A DNA stretch of 64,000 nt, taken from NCBI RefSeq assembly GCF_031128465.2, contig NZ_CP155618.1, positions 2,241,501-2,305,500 on the forward strand. The letters run 5' to 3'. Shown piece by piece: positions 36,737-45,846 of this stretch. Position 1 is the first letter of the stretch, and the number at the start of each line of letters is the position of its first letter. The position numbers were made by a program, and so were the translations under genes. The notes beneath the pieces were generated by a model. The model was not told the DNA's origin. It did not search any database and saw only the letters and a program-made list of their open reading frames with translations. This stretch comes from Mariniflexile litorale. Lineage in GTDB: Bacteria > Bacteroidota > Bacteroidia > Flavobacteriales > Flavobacteriaceae.

Positions 36737-37930
36737 TTAGTTTATGTAAATAATGTTGTTTTTTATGTTATATTTTATATTAAAACTATCATTGAAATAG
36801 CTTAATATGTTCTCTATTGGTTCGTCATTAAAATTGGCATTAAAGGTTTCATTTTCTAATAGCTTATTTGTAATAATAATTTTCTTATTAAAATGACGCT
36901 CCATTTTTTTAACTATATTCTTAAAAGGGATATTTCTAAAAAACAAACCTCCTTGCCTCCATGAGGTATATATTAAAGTGTTTACTTTTTTAGTTGTTAT
37001 GTTTAAGCTTTCTTTATTAAGAGAGCCTTTGGTACCAGGTAATAGCATAGTCCCTTCTTTTATTGTTTGAGAATCTTTATACATTCCAACAGAACCTTCA
37101 ACGAGAACAACTTCTGTATCTGTATCTTCAGTATATGCAGATACATTAAACTCTGTTCCAAGAACTTCAACATTTAAATTCTCTGCATTTACTATAAAAG
37201 GATGCTTAATGTCTTTAGCTACCGAGAAAAAGGCTTCTCCATTTAAAAATACTTGACGTTTTTCTCCTTTAATAAACTTAACGGGATATTTTAAAGAAGT
37301 ACCTGCGTTTAAGTGTACATTAGTGCCGTCTGACAATTGAATTTCAAATCGTTTTCCATATGGCACGGTTAGAGTATTATAAACTAAGGTTTCTTTTTCA
37401 ATGTTATTGTTGTATACAAGTTGGTTTCCCTTTTGAGTTCCAACTATAGTACCTTTGGTATCGACTAATTGTGTAGAACCATCTTCATTAATAATTTGAA
37501 CAGTACCATTTTCAAACTGAAGTGTGATTTGATCTGAAGGAATAACAGCTTTTTCGTCACTACCAAAATAATCATTTTGGTAGAAATAGCTAATAGTTAA
37601 AAATATAATTGCTATGGCAGCATATTTTGAAATTACAGGGATTAATTTTATGTATTTAGATTTTGAAGTTGACTTTTTAGTTGTTACATCTTCTTCTAGT
37701 GAGTGCTTAAGTTTTGAAACTATATTATTCCATGCGGCGTCTTCATCCAGAATTTTAGCAAATTGTATTCTTCTTACTTTCTTGTAAATTTGTAAATGAT
37801 CAATAAAAAATTGTTCATTTTTTGAATCTTCGTGCAACCATGACTTTAATTCATGGAATTCTTTTTCACTTATATCTTTAGAAATATAATTTGAAATAAG
37901 ATTTGAAACATGGGAATTAATATTGTTCAT
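36737..37930 (-). CDS. FecR-family anti-sigma factor (second locus)
   Basis: The 397-residue protein has a cytoplasmic N-terminal part (about 1-94) with a FecR-type helical start (EFHELKSWLHED), one membrane segment (about 95-117, KYAAIAIIFLTISYFY), the FecR domain (LTVPYGKRFEIQLSDGTNVHL through AFFSVAKDIKHPFIV) and a C-terminal DUF4974-like domain (NIVKKMERHFNKKI to the end). It should transmit the SusC STN signal to the sigma encoded at 38028-38582. It is near-identical in motif blocks to the FecR at 25147-26304, which suggests duplication of the regulatory set. Confidence 0.93.
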   Translation of the reverse strand: MNNINSHVSNLISNYISKDISEKEFHELKSWLHEDSKNEQFFIDHLQIYKKVRRIQFAKILDEDAAWNNIVSKLKHSLEEDVTTKKSTSKSKYIKLIPVISKYAAIAIIFLTISYFYQNDYFGSDEKAVIPSDQITLQFENGTVQIINEDGSTQLVDTKGTIVGTQKGNQLVYNNNIEKETLVYNTLTVPYGKRFEIQLSDGTNVHLNAGTSLKYPVKFIKGEKRQVFLNGEAFFSVAKDIKHPFIVNAENLNVEVLGTEFNVSAYTEDTDTEVVLVEGSVGMYKDSQTIKEGTMLLPGTKGSLNKESLNITTKKVNTLIYTSWRQGGLFFRNIPFKNIVKKMERHFNKKIIITNKLLENETFNANFNDEPIENILSYFNDSFNIKYNIKNNIIYIN

Positions 37931-38027
37931 TATTGATTTTAAGAATATGTTATTTTAACATTAATATGTTCTATATTAACTATAATAACAAAAAAACAAA
38001 AATGGGTGACAAAAAAAAGAAACTTTT

Positions 38028-38582
38028 TTAAACTATAAGTAGTAATATAATTATTCCTAAAACATTTCGAAGCTGTTTCAGGGCTCTTGAATAATGTGTT
38101 TTAACAGTATTTATAGAAATACCATGTTGTAATGCAACCTCTTTATATTTTAGATTATCTAATACAATAGCCTTAAAAACTTCTTTGCATTTTGTAGGTA
38201 AAGCCTCGATTTCAGTATATAATTTTTTCTTGTCTTCTTCAATAAATTTAATATCGATATTTTCATCAATTATTAATTTATTAACTAATTCTTCTATTTC
38301 TACAAAATGATATCTCGACTTTTGTTTTATTGCTTGGAGCGTGTTGTTTTTAACTGCTTTAAAAAGATAGGGGCCTATGATTTCATCAAAATTCAAGTAG
38401 AGTTTTTCATCCCAAAGTTTTATAAATAAATCTTGAACAATATCTTCAGCGATAGAAAAAGAATCACAATACTTTAGGGCATAAGTGCTTAGTGGTATGT
38501 AATATAAATCGAATAATTCCTTAAAAGCATCAGGGCTTCCTTGCTTGAGTTCTCTTAGGATTTTTAAATCATTCGACTTCAT
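38028..38582 (-). CDS. ECF RNA polymerase sigma factor (second locus)
   Basis: The 184-residue sigma-70 family protein has region 2 (YYIPLSTYALKYCDSFSIAED, LFIKLWDEK, AVKNNTLQAIKQKSR) and region 4 (LPTKCKEVFKAIVLDNLKYKEVA, ISINTVKTHYSRAL). A short hydrophobic tail (LGIIILLLIV) ends the protein, as in many Bacteroidota ECF sigmas. It heads the second susC/susD operon and is expected to be controlled by the FecR that follows 97 bases downstream. It is more distant from the first-locus sigma than the FecR pair are from each other. Confidence 0.94.
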   Translation of the reverse strand: MKSNDLKILRELKQGSPDAFKELFDLYYIPLSTYALKYCDSFSIAEDIVQDLFIKLWDEKLYLNFDEIIGPYLFKAVKNNTLQAIKQKSRYHFVEIEELVNKLIIDENIDIKFIEEDKKKLYTEIEALPTKCKEVFKAIVLDNLKYKEVALQHGISINTVKTHYSRALKQLRNVLGIIILLLIV

Positions 38583-38899
38583 AATATATAAATATATAAT
38601 TTTATTTATAAATTTCTATCCTCTTAGTGCTTAGGATATTAATTTTTAAAAAATCTTAATACCACTGGCTTCTTGTTCAATGAATAATATATCAGATTTT
38701 GACATGATACATTTTACATTAAAAGAGCCTTTTAGGAGTTATATAATTGCTTCGGTAACTTTGCTAAATCAGCAATTTTCGTATAACCGTCTTCTTGAAG
38801 AAGTTCTACAATTTTTTCGCACCGTTTATTTGGTAATAGTGCTATGTGGCAAAAAAACGAAAAAAAACGAAGATTTTAACAAAAAAACATATAAATAAC
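38583..38899. other. Intergenic region upstream of the second sigma gene
   Basis: This 317-base stretch lies between the sigma start (38582, minus) and the AraC stop (38900, minus). It is AT-rich with A- and T-runs. An open frame of 72 codons on the plus strand (38680-38898) has no recognisable domain and low-complexity ends, so it is not called. No clear TTTG / TAnnTTTG promoter was found, although the sigma promoter is expected here. Confidence 0.5.
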
Positions 38900-39829
38900 T
38901 TATTTTTTGTATTTACCAGGGCTAATACCAATGCGTTGTGAAAAAGTAGAAGTAAAATGTTGTAAAGATGAAAAACCACAAGCAAATGCAATGTCAGACA
39001 TATTCATGTTTTTATCATTTTTAATTAAATCAATAGCCTTTTCAATTTTTAGATTTATAATAAAACTATTTGGAGGATAACCGGTGTGTTTTTTTACTTC
39101 GTAAGTGAATTTGGTTTTACCCATACCAAACATGTATGCTAAATCATCAATAATCCATTTTTTGTTTAAATCTTTAGTAACAATTTGGGTTAATTTAATA
39201 ATGAAATTGTCTTCTTCTTGAATTTTTTGTTCTCTAAGAGAAAGGTGTCTATGTAGATCAATAAATAGATTTTCAATAATGTTACCAACCATGATTTCAA
39301 ATCCTTTTTCTTGATTAGAGAGTTCTTTTTGTAGTTCAATAAAGTATTTTTTGAAAGTTTTGGCTTTTTCAATAACGATGGCATTCTCTTTGGTTATCAT
39401 CGTTCCCAATTTTTTCTGGAATTTTTTAGATAATTTAGTCCAAGACCCTAGTTTTAGTGGCGTGTCAAAATCATATTTGTCAGGTCTAATAACAATCCAG
39501 TTTATTTGACCTATATCCATTTTACCGGTTGGACTTCCGTTTAGTTGCCAAGGAGCAGTTACCGATAAATTATCTGGCAAAAGTTCTATTTCATTACCAT
39601 CTACAGCCCATTTGTATTTACCACTATTTACAAAATGTATTTCAATACCGTCATTTAAATGAGGAAGCATGGTCTCGTCCATTCTAACTTTAGAGAATTT
39701 CATACTCCCAAATTGTCTAATATAAGGAAAGTGTTTTAAGGGCCCCAAGTTCTCTTGGTGCCACCAAATACCTTGATTGCCTGTTTTCTTTTTCTTCTCA
39801 AACGTATCAGGGTTTGTCGCGTTTTCCAT
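38900..39829 (-). CDS. AraC-family transcriptional regulator
   Basis: The 309-residue protein has an N-terminal cupin-like sensing domain (about 20-135, LPHLNDGIEIHFVNSGKYKW, LLPDNLSVTAPWQLNG) and a C-terminal double helix-turn-helix (about 210-308). The latter shows LAYMFGMGKTKFTYEVKKHT and the AraC signature MSDIAFACGFSSLQHFTSTF before GISPGKYKK. It is cytoplasmic. It diverges from the plus-strand enzyme operon beginning at 40177, with 347 bases between, which makes control of that operon the most likely role. The effector is probably a sugar, unknown. Confidence 0.93.
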   Translation of the reverse strand: MENATNPDTFEKKKKTGNQGIWWHQENLGPLKHFPYIRQFGSMKFSKVRMDETMLPHLNDGIEIHFVNSGKYKWAVDGNEIELLPDNLSVTAPWQLNGSPTGKMDIGQINWIVIRPDKYDFDTPLKLGSWTKLSKKFQKKLGTMITKENAIVIEKAKTFKKYFIELQKELSNQEKGFEIMVGNIIENLFIDLHRHLSLREQKIQEEDNFIIKLTQIVTKDLNKKWIIDDLAYMFGMGKTKFTYEVKKHTGYPPNSFIINLKIEKAIDLIKNDKNMNMSDIAFACGFSSLQHFTSTFSQRIGISPGKYKK

Positions 39830-40176
39830 TTCGTATTATTAAAAATTAGGTTAATTGAATTACTAAAAAGTGTAATTCTAATATTTTAAAAAATCATTTA
39901 TAAAATTGACCATCGCTTAAAAATAACATTATTTTATTATTAAAATATGAATATTAGCTACCGATTAATAAAAGTGTGAATCTGTAACGCTTAATTTAAG
40001 TGAAAATTCAAACTAAAATTCTGTTACCAGTAAGAATTATAATGAACTATTGTGATGCTAAATTATTAATTCTTTATTTTATAAATATTGAAAATAAAAT
40101 AAAATTCAAAGTTCAACTTTGTCGAAATAAAAACGTAAAGTTATTAACTTAAGAATTATAGCATTAAAAATAATAA
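39830..40176. promoter_or_regulatory. Divergent regulatory region between AraC and beta-helix operon
   Basis: This 347-base AT-rich gap has starts pointing outward on both sides and should hold two promoters and the regulator's sites. Visible elements are a perfect 7-bp inverted repeat GAATTAC / GTAATTC (39857-39863 and 39872-39878) about 30 bases upstream of the AraC start, and on the plus strand a loose promoter match with TTG at 40088-40090 and CAACTTTG at 40114-40121 (spacing 23), 55 bases before the 40177 start. Neither is certain. Confidence 0.4.
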
Positions 40177-42681
40177 ATGAAGACAAACACTCATAACAAC
40201 TACAAGCTAACAATACTTTTAATATTTATAATTATTTCTTTTTCCTCTCATGCAATTGAAATATGGGTAAGTGCTAAAGGCAGTGATTATAATTCTGGGA
40301 CTAAAGAAAAACCTTTAGCAACCTTAAACATGGCTTTAAGAAAAGCTAGAGATATGCGTCGTTTAAACGATCCTTTGGTGAAAGATGGTATTCGTATTAT
40401 TTTAATGGAAGGTGTTTTTTATTTGGATGAACCTGTTTTTATAAGACCAGAAGATTCTGGAACTGCTGAAAGTCCGACCATAATTGAAGCTCAAAATAAC
40501 ACAAAACCAGTTTTAAATGGGGGCTTGCAAGTTAAGAAATGGAAAAAAGCTCATGCTGTTAATGGTTTAAAAGTAGGGAATGTCTGGGTTTCTGACGCTC
40601 CAAGAAAAGCAGGGAGTATTATTAGTTTTAGACAATTATGGGTCAACGGAAAAAAAGCAGTAAGAGCAAAAAGTACTTCAGGTGATAAAATGGATAGAAT
40701 TTTATCATGGGATAAAATCTCCCAAACCTGTTGGATTCCTTTTAAAGATAAGTCGGTTGAATTTCAACCTGGCATGGAAATGTTAATTCAGCAATGGTGG
40801 GCGATAGCTAATTTAAGAATCAAAGATGTAGAAGTAAAGGGCGACAGTGCAAAAGTGTATTTTGAACAACCTGAAAGTCGTGTACAAAGTGAGCACCCGT
40901 GGCCTGCTCCTTGGATTTCTAAAAAAACAGGGAATTCACCTTTCTTTTTGAATAATGCGATGTCTTTACTAGATGAACCCGGAGAATGGTTTTTAGATAA
41001 AGAAAATTCTAAAATTTATTATTATCCAAGAATAGGAGAAGATTTGGAGTCGGCTAAAGTGATGATTCCAGTTTTGGAAAATTTGCTAGAAATGAAAGGA
41101 ACTATTGATATGCCTGTGCATCATGTGTATATTAAAGGTGTTTCTTTTGAATACAGTAACTGGACGAGACCATCGCAACAAGGACATGTGCCTCTGCAAG
41201 CAGGTATGTATATGTTGGATGCATATAAACTAAAAACACCTGGAACACCTGATAAAGCTGGTTTAGAGAACCAAGCTTGGATTGGAAGACCAAGAGCAGC
41301 GGTAGAGATTAATTATGCTAATAATATTCAGTTTCAAGAATGCTCATTTCAGTATTTATCATCAACAGGTTTAGATTTACATAAAGGTACCAATAACAAC
41401 TTGGTGCAAGGGAATTTATTTAAGGATATTGGTGGAAGTGCTATTAACTTAGGAGTGTTTTCAGATGAAGCATTTGAAACCCATTTACCATATAACCCCA
41501 AAGATGAACGTGAAGTATGTTCCAACGAAACTATTGTAGATAATTTAATAACCAATGTTTCTAACGAAGATTGGGGATGTGTTGGTATAAGTGCGGGTTT
41601 TGTTAAAAATATTACCATTGCACATAACGAGATTTCCGATGTGTCGTACACGGGTATCGGCTTGGGTTGGGGGTGGACTAAAACGCAAAATGCTATGAAA
41701 GGAAACAAGGTCGTGGCTAATAAAATTCATCATTACGGAAAGCGTCTATATGATACGGCTGGTATTTACACACTGTCAGCACAACCTGAAAGTCGTATTG
41801 AAGAAAATTACATTTATGATATTTATCAAAGTCCGTATCCTCACGATCCATACCATTGGTTTTATTTGTATACCGATGAAGGTTCTTCATACTTCAATGT
41901 AAAAAACAACTGGGTTCCTGCAGAAAAGTTTCTTCAAAATGCCAACGGACCCGACAATGTTTGGCAAAACAATAATGCTTTTGTAGGTGAAACAATAAAA
42001 CAAAAAGCAGGCATCAGACAGCCATATAAACATTTGCAAAAAGAAGTTGTTGTAGATACCGAATGGGAGTTACAAGAAATTCCACATTTTGCAGCAATAG
42101 AGTTGGTTGGTAAAGGTTTTGATGAGTCTAAAATTAAATCAATAGCCAAAAAAAATGGTGTTATAGATGCACAATTATACCAATGGAAAAATCATATAGT
42201 TTTATACGCACAACTAAACCATATAGAGCATTTAAAAAGTGAATTGGCTTTAGTATATCCAAAAGCAGAAATAAAAACATATAATACACCCGTTTATAAT
42301 TTTAGCAAATTTGAAAGATGTGACAATTCAGAATTGGCTACAGAATGGAACCATATTGTATTAACCGCAAATTTGGTTGAAGACACAAAGCTTCAACAAG
42401 AATATTTAGATTATCATAAAACGCAGTTTGAGGAATGGCCTGAGGTAGCTCAGGGTTTTTGTAATGCCGATTTTCAACAATTACAAGTGTTTAAAAATGG
42501 ACGCCAGTTAATGTTGATTATAAGTATTCCTAAAGGCAAAAGTTTAGATGAACTAAACCCGAAAACAACCCAAGATAATCCGCGTGTAAACGATTGGAAT
42601 ACACTCATGAAAAAATACCAAACAGGCATTAAAGGAACAAAACGAAATGAAACCTGGGTATTTTTAAATAAACTGAATTAG
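40177..42681 (+). CDS. Secreted beta-helix glycosidase (GH141-like) fused to rhamnose-mutarotase-like domain
   Basis: The 834-residue protein has a signal peptide ending near SFSSHA (residue 27). Residues about 28-620 form a right-handed beta-helix enzyme: WVSAKGSDYNSGTKEKPLATL, FRQLWVNGKKAVRAK and the repeats NNLVQGNLFKDIGGSAINLG and VSYTGIGLGWGWTKT. This resembles GH141 (fucosidase/xylanase), with GH120 as the alternative. Residues about 724-832 resemble L-rhamnose mutarotase (RhaM): LVEDTKLQQEYLDYHK, EEWPEV, FQQLQVFKNGRQLMLII and WNTLMKKYQ, including the histidine of the YxxxH...WPE motif. The stretch about 636-715 may be a second, weaker copy of that fold. Such a fusion would release a deoxysugar and convert its anomer. 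It heads the operon. Confidence 0.8.
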   Translation: MKTNTHNNYKLTILLIFIIISFSSHAIEIWVSAKGSDYNSGTKEKPLATLNMALRKARDMRRLNDPLVKDGIRIILMEGVFYLDEPVFIRPEDSGTAESPTIIEAQNNTKPVLNGGLQVKKWKKAHAVNGLKVGNVWVSDAPRKAGSIISFRQLWVNGKKAVRAKSTSGDKMDRILSWDKISQTCWIPFKDKSVEFQPGMEMLIQQWWAIANLRIKDVEVKGDSAKVYFEQPESRVQSEHPWPAPWISKKTGNSPFFLNNAMSLLDEPGEWFLDKENSKIYYYPRIGEDLESAKVMIPVLENLLEMKGTIDMPVHHVYIKGVSFEYSNWTRPSQQGHVPLQAGMYMLDAYKLKTPGTPDKAGLENQAWIGRPRAAVEINYANNIQFQECSFQYLSSTGLDLHKGTNNNLVQGNLFKDIGGSAINLGVFSDEAFETHLPYNPKDEREVCSNETIVDNLITNVSNEDWGCVGISAGFVKNITIAHNEISDVSYTGIGLGWGWTKTQNAMKGNKVVANKIHHYGKRLYDTAGIYTLSAQPESRIEENYIYDIYQSPYPHDPYHWFYLYTDEGSSYFNVKNNWVPAEKFLQNANGPDNVWQNNNAFVGETIKQKAGIRQPYKHLQKEVVVDTEWELQEIPHFAAIELVGKGFDESKIKSIAKKNGVIDAQLYQWKNHIVLYAQLNHIEHLKSELALVYPKAEIKTYNTPVYNFSKFERCDNSELATEWNHIVLTANLVEDTKLQQEYLDYHKTQFEEWPEVAQGFCNADFQQLQVFKNGRQLMLIISIPKGKSLDELNPKTTQDNPRVNDWNTLMKKYQTGIKGTKRNETWVFLNKLN

Positions 42682-42686
42682 CCTAA

Positions 42687-44951
42687 ATGAAACAAACCAA
42701 CCATCAATTTTTCGACTTTCTAGACTTTAATACCGATTTATCTTTAGAAGAAGGAGTTTCTAGACTTTGGAAAGCTTGTAAACCGATTGATATTACTAAA
42801 AATGGACTAGGTGTGGTATTAACAGTACCATTTCAATGTCAATTATTGTCAAATGAAATTACATCAGATATATCTATTTCAAGAAAAAATTATAACGTCT
42901 TTTTACGAGCCTTTGGTGAAAAAATATTAAGAGTTAGTGTTGGTTTTGATAAAGAAATTTTAGAATCATCGCCCATGTTAGAGATGGCGGATGATATTAA
43001 AGAAATGACTTTGAATATTGAAAAATTCTCAAATGAATGGAAAGTTAAAGATGTAAACGGAACTTTACGTGCTGTTTTCGATTTATCAACACCAGAAATA
43101 GACCATTGGAGCGACTTACTGCCAGAACCAGAAGAGTCTATGAAAGCCACGTTTTATCCAGATGGAAAAAAGGCTATAACAGTTAGTGCTTACGACCAGT
43201 TTTTTCCAGGTAGAATGGACGCTATGTGTTTGTCGTTTGTAGAAACTCACGGGGAACCAAGTAAAGCATCAATCTCATTTCATGCTAAACCAGATGAAAA
43301 ATTTGTAGGTACTGGTGAGCGTTTTAGTAAAATGGATTTGTCTGGAAACACGTTTCAGTTAAAAAATCAAGACGGACAAGGTGTAAATAATAAGAGAACT
43401 TATAAAAATATTCCGTTTTATCTGTCTAGCGAAATGTATGGGATGTTTTTGCACACCTCTACATATTGTAAATTTTCACTGGCTGATTTTTCAACAAGGT
43501 CGGTACAATTACTAGTTGAAGAGCCTGTTTTAGACATGTTTTTAATAGGAGAAGATTCACCAGATAAAATTATTTATCAATATAAAAAAATAACAGGATT
43601 TCCAACGATACCACCACTTTGGACTTATGGTGTATGGATGAGTAGAATGACTTATTTTTCTGAAGAAGAAGTTAATGAGATTTGTGATAGATTAAGAGTG
43701 GAAGATTATCCCTGTGATGTGATTCATTTAGATACGGGTTGGTTTAAAACCGATTGGCTTTGTGAATGGAAATTTAATTCTGAACGATTTCCAGATCCTA
43801 CACGATTTGTTTCCAACTTAAAGAAAAATGGATATCGAGTAAGCTTATGGCAAATGCCGTATATTTCAGAAAAAGCAGAGCAATACGAAGAAGCTAAAGC
43901 AAATAATTATATAGGAGCTTTAAATGGCGAGCTTATACAAGGAGGTTCGAATTTTAGTAGTTTAGATTATGCGGGAACTATCGATTTTACATATCCAAAA
44001 GCGGTAGAATGGTATAAAGATTTATTACGAGAACTTTTAGATATGGGAGTTGCTTGTATAAAAACAGATTTCGGAGAGGAAATTCATTTAGATGCTAATT
44101 ATCACAAGATGACTCCAGAGTCACTTAATAATTTATATGCTTTGTTATACCAAAAAGCAGCTTTTGAAGTAACCAAAGAAGTTACAGGAGAAGGTATTGT
44201 TTGGGCAAGAGCAGGATGGAGTGGTTGTCAGCGTTATCCAATTCATTGGGGTGGTGATGCCGCAGCATCTTGGGATGGTATGGCAGGTTCTTTAAAAGGT
44301 GGTTTACATTTAGGCTTGTCGGGTTTTGGTTTTTGGAGTCATGATGTGCCAGGGTTTCATGGTGTTCCTAATTTTATGAATTCGGTTATTCCAGACGATT
44401 TATATGTACGTTGGACCCAATTTGGGGTGTTTACTTCGCATATTCGTTACCATGGTACTTCTAAGAGGGAACCTTATTACTACCCAAATATTGCTACTAC
44501 TGTTAGGAAATGGTGGAAACTACGTTATGCATTATTGCCTTATATTTTACAAGAAAGCGAAAAAACAACATCAACAGGATTTCCCGTTTTAAGAGCTTTA
44601 TTAATGCATCATCCAGAAGATAATATGTGTTGGCATATTGATGATCAGTATTATTTTGGAGATGATTTTTTAGTGGCGCCCATAATGAATTCAGAAAATA
44701 AAAGAGATGTCTATTTACCTGCGGGTAATTGGGTTGATTTTTTTACTGGTAAAAAATTCGCGGGTGAAAAATGGCTTAAGAATGTTGAATTCCCTATGGA
44801 AGATATGCCTGTTTGGGTAAAACAAAATGCTATAATTCCAGTATATCCTGAAGCGGTAAACTGTACCGATGATATGGATTTAAAAAAGGCTATACCTATT
44901 AAAATAGATACAAATTTTTCAGGAATTTGGAAGCAATTAGATTTTATATAA
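42687..44951 (+). CDS. GH31 alpha-xylosidase/alpha-glycosidase, cytoplasmic
   Basis: The 754-residue enzyme has no signal peptide. The GH31 N-terminal beta domain includes KFVGTGERFSKMDLSG; the barrel has LWTYGVWMSRM, VIHLDTGWF, the nucleophile motif CIKTDFGEE (about D461) and the acid/base motif IHWGGDAAASW (about D524). The KTDFGE and HWGGD wording matches YicI-type alpha-xylosidases rather than the PA14 type at 14830-17691. It starts 5 bases after the beta-helix stop, so translation is probably coupled. It would act on an alpha-linked xylose or related sugar after import. Another alpha-glycoside specificity cannot be excluded. Confidence 0.9.
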   Translation: MKQTNHQFFDFLDFNTDLSLEEGVSRLWKACKPIDITKNGLGVVLTVPFQCQLLSNEITSDISISRKNYNVFLRAFGEKILRVSVGFDKEILESSPMLEMADDIKEMTLNIEKFSNEWKVKDVNGTLRAVFDLSTPEIDHWSDLLPEPEESMKATFYPDGKKAITVSAYDQFFPGRMDAMCLSFVETHGEPSKASISFHAKPDEKFVGTGERFSKMDLSGNTFQLKNQDGQGVNNKRTYKNIPFYLSSEMYGMFLHTSTYCKFSLADFSTRSVQLLVEEPVLDMFLIGEDSPDKIIYQYKKITGFPTIPPLWTYGVWMSRMTYFSEEEVNEICDRLRVEDYPCDVIHLDTGWFKTDWLCEWKFNSERFPDPTRFVSNLKKNGYRVSLWQMPYISEKAEQYEEAKANNYIGALNGELIQGGSNFSSLDYAGTIDFTYPKAVEWYKDLLRELLDMGVACIKTDFGEEIHLDANYHKMTPESLNNLYALLYQKAAFEVTKEVTGEGIVWARAGWSGCQRYPIHWGGDAAASWDGMAGSLKGGLHLGLSGFGFWSHDVPGFHGVPNFMNSVIPDDLYVRWTQFGVFTSHIRYHGTSKREPYYYPNIATTVRKWWKLRYALLPYILQESEKTTSTGFPVLRALLMHHPEDNMCWHIDDQYYFGDDFLVAPIMNSENKRDVYLPAGNWVDFFTGKKFAGEKWLKNVEFPMEDMPVWVKQNAIIPVYPEAVNCTDDMDLKKAIPIKIDTNFSGIWKQLDFI

Positions 44952-44995
44952 AAGAAAATTAAAAACAAAATATAACAATTTAAAAAATAGAACAG

Positions 44996-45748
44996 ATGAG
45001 TGCAGTTATAACTAATGAGCAATTAAATCAATTTCAAGAAGATGGTTTTTGCATTGTGAAAAATGTGATACCACAAGAACTTATTGAACGATTAAGAGGT
45101 GAATGCCAAAGATTCATAAAGGAGAAAGATGATGAAATGGACCGAAAAGGAGTCGAGGTGGATGAGATTAATCATAAAGGAAAAAGGTATTTCATAGCGC
45201 TACGTTATAAAGATAGTAAAACCATGCAAGACCTTATTTTTGGTAAAGAAATGGAGCAAATTACACGTAAAATTTTAGGAGACGATGTGTTTTTGTTTTT
45301 AGAGCAGTATGTGGTAAAAGCAGCCGATAAAGGAATGACGTTCTCATGGCATCAAGATTCTGGGTACCTAGATTTTGAGCACAAACCATATTTATCAATT
45401 TGGTGTCCTTTAGATGATGTAACTGAAGAAAACGGTACCGTATATTTATTACCTTACAAAGAAGCAGGAACCGATCATAGAATAGACCACGTTTTGCAAG
45501 AAGGTACTAACGATAAAATTGGATACTTTGGAGATAATCCTGGAGTTCCAGCAGTATTAAATGCAGGAGATGTTGCGTTATTTTCAAGCACTTGCTTTCA
45601 CCGAAGTGGTTCTAATAAAACAAACAAATCAAGACGCGTATTGTTAATTCAATATTCCTCTGAACCTATCTTAAAAAGTACAGGTGAACCACTTTACTGG
45701 GCGGAACCATTTGTAAAAGCAGGAGAAAATGTTAATGCATTTGTATAA
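44996..45748 (+). CDS. Phytanoyl-CoA dioxygenase (PhyH)-family Fe(II)/2-oxoglutarate oxygenase
   Basis: The 250-residue cytoplasmic protein has the PhyH opening FQEDGFCIVKNVIPQELIERL. The metal triad is visible: His119 and Asp121 in SWHQDSG, and His202 in CFHRSGSN, with Arg213 or Arg214 in SRRVLL as the 2-oxoglutarate contact. LSIWCPLDDVTEENGTVYLLPYK is the conserved central strand pair. The family hydroxylates many small molecules, not only phytanoyl-CoA. Its place between a GH31 and a sugar symporter suggests a sugar or sugar-linked substrate such as a methylated or modified monosaccharide, but this is inference. A terminator follows directly. Confidence 0.88.
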   Translation: MSAVITNEQLNQFQEDGFCIVKNVIPQELIERLRGECQRFIKEKDDEMDRKGVEVDEINHKGKRYFIALRYKDSKTMQDLIFGKEMEQITRKILGDDVFLFLEQYVVKAADKGMTFSWHQDSGYLDFEHKPYLSIWCPLDDVTEENGTVYLLPYKEAGTDHRIDHVLQEGTNDKIGYFGDNPGVPAVLNAGDVALFSSTCFHRSGSNKTNKSRRVLLIQYSSEPILKSTGEPLYWAEPFVKAGENVNAFV

Positions 45749-45790
45749 AATGTAAAAGTAACGCAGTTATATACTGCGTTTTTACATTTT
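45747..45790 (+). terminator. Intrinsic terminator after PhyH-family gene
   Basis: ACGCAGT (45761-45767) and ACTGCGT (45773-45779) form a 7-bp stem with a 5-base loop. Outside it, AAAATGTAAAA (45747-45757) and TTTTACATTTT (45780-45790) extend the pairing. The hairpin overlaps the stop codon by two bases and is followed by AT-rich sequence. It should end or reduce transcription of the first three genes before the symporter, which would then need read-through or its own promoter. Confidence 0.82.
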
Positions 45791-45846
45791 AAATAAACCA
45801 ACTAACCAAAATTATTAATTAGTTAAAAAGATATTATATTTAAAAA

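Noticed and set aside
38680-38898. 72-codon plus-strand open frame between AraC and the sigma gene
   Set aside because: No domain, low-complexity C-terminus, no upstream ribosome-binding context, and located where a sigma promoter is expected.
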